Of a DNA stretch of 64,000 nt, positions 57,150 to 64,000 are shown in pieces. A model generated the notes under the pieces. It saw nothing but the letters and a program-made list of their open reading frames with translations, was not told the origin of the DNA and searched no databases. The DNA is from Edaphochlamys debaryana (taxonomy: Eukaryota > Chlorophyta > Chlorophyceae > Chlamydomonadales): assembly GCA_016858145.1 (NCBI GenBank), contig JAEHOE010000039.1, positions 434,001-498,000 of the forward strand, written 5' to 3'. The number at the start of each line of letters is the position of its first letter. Position 1 is the first letter of the stretch. The position numbers and the translations under genes are program-made.

Positions 57150-58945
57150 TTACGCGCTGCTGGGCGGCCCTAGCGAGCCGCCGCCGCTGCTCCCCATCGC
57201 GGCCGCCGCAGCGGCTGCGGCCTGCGAGGCGAAGCTGCCTCCCGCTCCCCCCGCGCCCCCGTTCTCCCCGTCCACGGCCCGGCCCAGCATGTACATGGAT
57301 TGCACGAAGAAGCCCACGGCCATACCCACCAGCGCGCCCACAGCGACCTGGCGGCGGGGGTAGGGCGGGTGGGGGTGTTGTGGAGTCGTGGGGGTAGGTG
57401 CGGGCAGGAGCAGCGGGTATTGCTGAGTGCGTCTGCCCAGGGGTTGCCCATGACGCCATGAGGAGCAAGGTCAGCACGACACGGGCTTCCCAGCAGAGTG
57501 GGGTCCGGGAGGTATCCTCACAGCACCAGCGTGGACTGCGCTCGTTGGAAGCATCGCGGCACCCCGCACCCGCAAGCACTGCGTTTGGCGTAATCAGTCC
57601 CGCACAGCCGGCTCACCTGTATAGGCGTGTGCCCCAGGCTGTCCCGTAGCCGCCCCCCGTCCTGCACAGTCCAGGGTGAGGGCAAAAAAGCGAGACCAAG
57701 TTGGCAAAGTGCATGACCCCATCACGTGTAAAAGCAAAGCCAGTCGCAAGTCAAGGTGGGAGGACGCGTCCATGGCAGGATCTGCGATCTCGCCACGCAG
57801 CCTGCTCATGACTCGCCTGCGGCGCGGCGTGCCCCCAACCGGCATGCCCTACCCATCGTCCAAACATACTGCCATGTTGCCTTGGGCTCCTGGCATGTCT
57901 TCCTCCCCGCCCCAGCCCTCCTGCCCCACGCCCCACGCCCGCACCTGCACCGGGTGGTCGGGGGGCATCTCCGCGATGATGATGTTGAGCACCGTGGCCT
58001 GCCGCCCCGCATGCAGCCGCACGCCTGCGTGCAGCGCATGAGGCACGGGACGGAGTGGGGATCAGGGGCAGTCGTGCTGTGGTCGCAGCAGACGGGCTGG
58101 TGCTTTGGCCTGCCCAACGCGCGTGCAGCGCCCTCTTGCGGTAGCTCGGGGCTGTGTGGCTAGAAGCGCAACGGCTAGGCCGCCCCCATGGCCCTGCCCA
58201 GCGTTCCCCCTCACTCCGCAGCAGTATTAGCTACGACATGCCATCCACAGCAGCGCCCTCTCCTCGGCACACGTATGTGCCAATGCCCTCCCCGTTTGCT
58301 ATGTCGGCTGCTCGCAAAAGGACAGGCCAAGCGCCGGCCGCCGCTGCCTGCTCGTCGTTTTGCCTCACCCGTTGCGTCGTACATGATGATGGCGCTAAGT
58401 ACGAGACAGATGGCGAACACCGTTGAGCTTGTGCCGTGCTCAACGGCCACCGCGGTCGTCAGCCCCATCACGAGGGCCGTGTGGGATGAGGGCATACCAC
58501 CGCTCTTCATAATCCAGTGCCAGTCCCACACCTGGGGCGAAGGAGGGGAGAGCGCGAAGAGTCCGTGAGGGCAGCGGCCAGCAGAGGGGCGCGCCAGCCC
58601 AACCGGCGCCCCCGCTGGCCCCCTGGCTGGCCTCCCGTGTCATCTGCAGCCTGCCCTCCCAAAAATGCTGTGGATCCCTGAGGTCGCCGTGCCGTCACCT
58701 TTGTCCACTAGGGCTCATCGGACACGCTTGGCGCTGCCCCTGCCCTACCACGGCATGCCCCGCCTAAATGGATGTCCAGCTAGAGCCCCTGGGCCCGCAC
58801 CGCCCCCTCCCGCAGCTACCTGCTCGGTGTGAAAGTGTGTAAACACTTTTGAGCACTGCGCGACCGCAAATGCCGCGAACGCTGAGATGAGGACTCCGTT
58901 GAAGAAAAGGCCGACAAAGCCATTATGCTCCGCGTGTTTTTCCAT
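57150..58945 (-). CDS. DUF212 / acid phosphatase-haloperoxidase-related membrane protein
   Basis: Small integral membrane protein of the DUF212 (YuiD / VPO-related) family; biochemical role unknown. Exons: 58820-58945, 58369-58531, 57945-58024, 57617-57661, 57150-57347; 203 aa, slightly longer than typical because of an Ala/Gly-rich C-terminal tail. Hydrophobic segments: GLFFNGVLISAFAAFAVA, an internal one around STVFAICLVLSAIIM, and VAVGALVGMAVGFFVQSMY. Family hallmarks: MKSGGMPSSHTALVMGL, related to the PAP2/haloperoxidase GxPSSH signature; YDATGVRLHAGRQATVLN; and LGHTPIQVAVGALVG. The ATG at 58945 is the first in-frame Met; an upstream TTG frame extends eight codons further. The gene is divergent from the CCDC47 gene. 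Confidence 0.93.
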
Positions 58946-60074
58946 GCCTCCTGAAGCTAGATTGGGCAAGCTATGTGCCTCGCGCCCACGCTGATCGATG
59001 CCAGGGAGAGGCTGCCCGGCAAGCCTTTACAAACACATCTATGTGGATTAGTACTGTCAAGGTTCCAAGAGAGATAGAAGATAACTAGGGCCAAGTGCTG
59101 CAAGCAGCAGATGCGGGAAGTCGAGCGGGGTCGGGCTTGCGCCACGGGCGTGGCGCTGATAACAGGCGTTGTGCTCTTGATTTGTGCAAGGCTTGCTTCA
59201 TAAGCACGGGACCGTAGGAGAGCCCCAGTCGCTGCGAATCCGAATGGCATCCATGTCCCGTACTACTGTACGGCGTGTCCACAGCACCGTGCGTCACACC
59301 CGGCCCGCCTTTCCAGACGCAGGATATGATGCACCACTCCTCACAGTGCGTCAACCCTCGTTGACGGCGTGGCAGAACTGCTGCAGGTGAAGCAGCCGCG
59401 CACGAGACTGTCGACACCATGAGCAACGTATCAGGGGGCACCCAGGCTTCTAGGCGCCCTGTTGACGGTCGTAAGGGTTTAGAGCAAAGCGCAATGCAGG
59501 AGCTAAGATCTGGCTAAGCAAAGGCAGGCAGTCGCATACTCGGGTCAGCCCAGAGGACAGGTTCGATGTACAGGCAAGTGGCAACGGGGCTGGGCGGCGG
59601 TTGAGGCTGTGAGGATTGACTTGCTGAATGAGGAAGCAGTACCGTTATGAGTTCGCCCATTCAGGTTACTATAGGCAATGGGCCGTTCGGGGAGAAGTGA
59701 AGGGAGATGACCATGCAGGCCAGCAGCCGCGCTGTGGAGGCGAAGCTGCTATGCACCATGTAGGTATGTCGACGCCAGCTTCTGCCTAGAATGCGCTTGA
59801 GAGCTTGGACAGCGTTCAAGAGTGCCGCCTCTAGTGCACGACGAGAACAACATGGCAGGCGAGGCTCGGCGGGGGCGCGGGGGGGTTCTAGGTAGGTACG
59901 TGCCGACTTGCGGCGGTCACGTCGCGTGAGCCTTTTTCGAGGTGTGAATGCATGCCATTGTTCTACATACCTATTGTAGCTTGATTAGTCACAACGGACC
60001 ACGACAAAGGCCTGTAGGACCTCACGGCGTGGCCGCCAACTCAACGAGAGCTGCCGCTTGAGACTGCTTCTCAA
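58946..60074. promoter_or_regulatory. Divergent intergenic region between DUF212 and CCDC47 genes
   Basis: About 1.13 kb separates two start codons facing away from each other, so both promoters should lie here. No coding-like exon was seen. The part from about 59.4 to 60.0 kb is less GC-rich than the exons. No specific element is recognised. Confidence 0.4.
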
Positions 60075-63000
60075 ATGAAACTACGGGCGCGACCATTGCC
60101 CTATGTTGTTGCTTTAGCGACGGCCTTTTTGCTGCTTACATGCTCCGCTGCTGTCGATCTTGAAGGGCTGGATGTGCCAGATGAGCACCCGCAACCAGGG
60201 GCCGCAGGAGCGGATGACGCGGGCACGTGCATGGGGGATCAGTGCTATGCGCCGGACACGGCGGGGCAAACTCCGCAGACCCAAGCCAAACCCAAAGCGG
60301 TGAGCCCCCGCGTATCCCGCGGCGTGCTTCCCCTACCTAATCCACGGCCAGGGGACAGGCGGGCACACACTCTTTCCGCCATGGAGACTATGGGCGGAGA
60401 CGGCAAGAAGCTTTCCCCTCGCCCACTGGTGTCTGCGCCCAAGAGGCAGCCCAAGAGCCCAAGATGGCCTCTAACCATCCGCTCCATGCCCGCGGTGGCT
60501 CACAGGTGGTAAACCCGCCTGCCCCCAAGCGGCGGTCCATCCTCCAGCCACCTGCACGACCCACGAACTATTACCTCGAGGTAGCAGCCGTGCTGCTCCT
60601 AGCTTTCTATGCTGGCGTGGCCTGGTGGGGCACCTCGGTCAACGATGCCATCGCCACTCGGTTCGCCAGGGAGTACTGGTGAGCAACGAACAGACACGTG
60701 TACGGCCAGCTGGCATGGCGGCGGGATGGACTGCAGCTGGGAGGAAGGACACTGACAGGCGGGCTGCCGCCACTATGCTGGGCAGGCGCTGCCTAGCCCT
60801 TGCCAGTACGGTAGCCAGGAGGAAACGCTGCAGTGGCCGGGCTGCGAGGCGGCGGCGCATCCTTGCCATCCCCGGTCTGGTGCCGCCCGTAGCCACATCT
60901 AGCGTAACCGACTTTGCCCAGCTCCCAGTCCGCGCCCCCTGGACCCTCCCTCTGCACCACTTCTACCCCGTCCCTCGCTGCCGTTTGACCCCTCCCCTCG
61001 TGTCACCCTGCCGCCCCCACCCCCCCAACGCGGCGCCCTCGCCTCCCCGCAGCATGCGTGATGACTCCTTCTTCGGACGCCAGTTCGCGCTGTGCGGCGC
61101 GGGTGACCCCACGGGGCCGTCGGGGGCGCGGGCGGCGCTGGTGCGGGAGAGCTCCAGGTGGGCTCCTTTCCCCCGCGTTTGGGTGGGGCACGCATCGGGC
61201 CCGGGCTGGCCTCCCCCCACCTGCCGGCCGCCAGCCTACCTGCTCGCCCCCGCCCTGCCCTCCCCACCCTTTTCGGATCCCGCTTCATCACAATCACGCC
61301 GGCATCGCTGTGGGCCAGGCGACGCAATCCCACTCCCGCTCCCACGCCCCGAAGTCCCCACCGCGCCCCGCATCGGCCCCCTTCCGACAATCCTCCCGCT
61401 CTCCCTGTCCCGCCCGCCCCTCCTTCCAAAACTCTTCCCTCCTCTTTCCCCCCCCGCCCCCCAGCATGTTCAAGTTCTACGCCAGCGGCCGGCGCTACTG
61501 CGGCTCCCTGACCGCCACCGTCACGCTGCGGCCCCGGCCCGACCCCCTGGCCTGGGTGCTGGGGCTCTTCATGCCCACGGGTGCGTGGGCGGGCGGGCGA
61601 GCGGGGTTTGGGTTCGGGGCTGCTCATGTGAACCAGGGAAACGTGGGTGCGGCGGAGAGCCGGCCAGCCTCGGATGTGGAGCCGGTGGTGGGTGCGTGGG
61701 TGGGTGGTTAGAGCTTGGGAAGGGGCTGGGGACGGAAAGGGTTCCGTGTATATCCGGCGGGAGCGGCCGGGGAAGGTACTGGTCGAGCAGCTGAAGGGCT
61801 CGTTGCCTCCTAACTCTCGACCCTCCCCGCTCCCCTCTTCCATCTTCCACGCCTTCACCCTTCAATCCCCCTCCCCTTCCCGCCCCCCACGCTCCCCTAC
61901 GCGTCAAATCTTCTCTTTGGCTACGGTTCGCGCTATTCGTCAAACGATCTCCCCCCACGCTCCCGTCCCCCCTCGCCCAGAGGACCTGGTGGAGGTGGAT
62001 GTGGCTATGAGCGAGGGCGCCATGCAGCCCCTGGTGCTGGCGGCCGGGACGCCGCGGCAGGTGGGGCCCTCACGGTGTGATGGTCGGGAAGCTACTTTGA
62101 TGGGTGATGGGTGGGATTGCGGAGCGGTTACTGACCGGTAACTGACCGCGTGATGGGATTGGGTGGCGGCAGCCGAGCGGCGCGAGCCTGCCGTGGCTGG
62201 GACACCGGGGTCCCGCACTTGCGCAATGGCAGTGCGAGGCAGTGACTGGTTGCAGAGCTATGGGTCGCCACGATCGAATGGCTCCTGGCATACGGGGCTT
62301 GTGTCGTTTGCTCGGTGAACTGACATTGGGGCCACAAACGCGCTCGGTGCAACAGCGGCTTGGACGGGGGCTGTGGGAACGGGGCGTGCGCGGAGGGCGG
62401 AGCGAGAGACCGGGGCAGCCAAAGCAAGCCCCGGGGCTGAACTGCCCAGCAGTTGTTCACCCCATCCCACCCCCATCACCCCTCCATCCATCCATAAACC
62501 CCATCCATTCCTTCTGCTCGAAACCCCTCCCCTACGTCTGCCCGCCCATGATGACGCCTGCCGCAGATCAAGGCCCTGTCCGGCCGCGCTGACGTCAGCA
62601 ACTACGCCAAGCTGCTCAAGGGCGAGGTGGTGCCGGGCTGGCCCGCCGGCAAGGTCCAGGTGGGGCTGTGTGTGTGTGGGGGGGGGGGGGGTAGCGGGTG
62701 TGTGTGGGAAGGGGGGGGGGGGCGGACTGGGTCGGGGGCCTGGCCGGAGGGGCCCACGCAGTGCCCGGTTGGCCCGCCCAGCGTTGCCCCACCCAGCGTT
62801 GCCCCACCCAGCGGGGGGGCGGGAGGCGGACTGGGTCAGAGCCCAGCTGTTGCACGGGGCGGTGCACGGGGCCCGGACGCTCGAGGGCACGCGGGCCTGG
62901 AGCGAGCGGGCATGGGCAGCCCGAGTCAACGTCCGCCGGGCGTCACACGCTGCAAGCCCGCCCTCCCCCCTGCCCCGCCCTGCGCCCTCTCCCCCGCCCC

Positions 63001-64000
63001 CAACCCCCCCAGGTGTACGCCGAGAACGCCGCCCTGTTCCAGGACCTGTTCACCGACCCCCGGGTCAACGCCGTCTTCACGCAGCCCGCGCACGCCGGCA
63101 CCCTGCGCCTCTTCCGCAGGTGCGAACGTGACGGCAGCGGGGCAAAGGCACAGCCTCACAGGGCTGAGGAAGGGCAGGGGAAGGGCGAGACAACGACATG
63201 CGGGTGCTCGGCAGGGCGGCCCACAAGGACTATGCGCGAGCAGCTCGCCTCTGTCCCAGCCCCTTAATGACCCGTCGGTCCTCCCCCCTTCTCACGGAAT
63301 CTCCCCCCTCTCACCCCCCCGCCAGCCTGCTGCTGACCTCCGAGGCCGAGGGCTCCAACAAGCGCCTGCTGCGTTTCGTGTTCGCGCTGCCGCCCGCGGA
63401 CGACCTCAAGGTGAGGACAGAGGCGCGGAGCGGGCGGGTGGAGGGAGGACGGTGGTGGAGGGAGGAGGGTTGAGGGTAGAGGGTTGAAGGTGGGGGGTGG
63501 AGGGAAGGAGCAGGTGCAGACTACCTGAAGGTACGTCTGTGTCTTGCGGGGGTCTTGGGGCTTAGGGGGTGGAGGGTAGGGATGGAGGGTAGTGAAGAGA
63601 GCAGCTGCTTGGTGTCTGCAGCCTGGGGTGTCCCCTCTCGCACGTTTGCGGACCTGCTCCCGTGAAACGCCTATGGCCGCGTCCGTCCCCTCCCCCTCTC
63701 CCACTTCCTCTTCCCTCCTCCCCCCTCCCCCCTCCTCCCCCCCTAGGCCCTGGAACCGCTGCTGACCCTGGTGACCAACCTGATCGACGTTGTGGGCCTC
63801 CACAGGTGCGCACGGGCACGGGCACGGGGTTCGACAGGGAAGCAACCGGCGAGGCCTCTGTTGGAGGCGGGGGCGGCTCTTTCCAGTCCTCGTGCTTCGC
63901 GTTGACCCCATCAGCGCAGCCAAACACGCATTGACTCCCACCCCCGCCCCCCGCAGGCTGTCCCCCGAGGCCAAGAAGAAGGCCACCGACGCCCGCGCCC
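60075..64000 (+). CDS. CCDC47: CCDC47/PAT10-like ER membrane protein (DUF1682), 3' part missing
   Basis: CCDC47 family proteins sit in the ER membrane and, in animals, help insertion of multi-pass proteins and Ca2+ handling. Exons: 60075-60299, 60506-60678, 61053-61157, 61465-61580, 61981-62060, 62567-62659, 63013-63119, 63326-63410, 63747-63805, 63957 to beyond 64000. A signal peptide (YVVALATAFLLLTCSAA) precedes an acidic luminal segment. Next come a membrane helix (LEVAAVLLLAFYAGVAWWG) and the cytosolic DUF1682 domain: FFGRQFALCG, SMFKFYASGRRYC, SNYAKLLKGEVVPGW, EGSNKRLLRFVFALP and LVTNLIDVVGLHRLS. The visible end, PEAKKKATDARA, begins the Lys/Ala-rich coiled tail expected of the family. 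The gene is truncated only by the window edge. Confidence 0.92.
62670..62820. repeat. G-run / TG-run and short tandem repeat in CCDC47 intron 6
   Basis: The intron begins with TG-rich and long G runs (around 62672-62722). These are followed by just over two copies of CCAGCGTTGCCCCAC at about 62778-62812. Simple-sequence intron content, liable to length variation and assembly error. Confidence 0.75.

Overview
The window looks like nuclear DNA of a green alga of the Chlamydomonas/Volvox group (Chlorophyceae). This is an inference. It rests on very GC-rich coding sequence with strong C/G third positions, many short introns in nearly every gene, long Ala/Gly/Ser/Pro-rich low-complexity stretches inside proteins, and TGTAA polyadenylation-type signals behind some genes. 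Eleven protein-coding genes were rebuilt exon by exon. In each, splice phases add up to one open frame, and about 100 introns are proposed in all. No rRNA, tRNA, CRISPR array or prokaryote-type operon was seen.

Layout, left to right: (1) a calcium-dependent protein kinase on the minus strand with an exceptionally long C-terminal tail; (2) a MOB1 kinase-activator gene (minus) whose last intron carries a repeat; (3) a divergently transcribed glucuronokinase (plus); (4) an intergenic hAT-like MITE with perfect terminal inverted repeats and an 8-bp target-site duplication; (5) haspin kinase (plus); (6) a BAP31-type ER membrane protein (plus); (7) an unrecognised multi-pass membrane protein (plus); (8) a large TKL-like kinase with a GAF-like N-terminal region (plus); (9) an F-box/leucine-rich-repeat protein with hydrophobic C-terminal segments (plus), with a second copy of the MOB1-intron repeat in one intron; (10) a PAS-containing class III guanylate cyclase (minus); (11) a DUF212/VPO-like membrane protein (minus); (12) a divergent CCDC47-like ER protein (plus) that runs off the right edge.

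The genes do not form an obvious pathway. They are housekeeping and signalling genes: Ca2+ and cGMP signalling, mitotic regulators (MOB1, haspin), ER membrane factors (BAP31, CCDC47) and nucleotide-sugar metabolism (glucuronokinase). The less ordinary content is the MITE, the two-copy intronic repeat, the roughly 1,170-residue tail on the CDPK, a set of GC-AG introns, a 21-bp duplicated splice acceptor in the glucuronokinase gene, and the unknown membrane protein. All gene models are hand-made and have no transcript support. The least certain parts are the 5' end of the unknown membrane protein, one short cyclase intron, one CDPK donor site and the last exon of the F-box gene.
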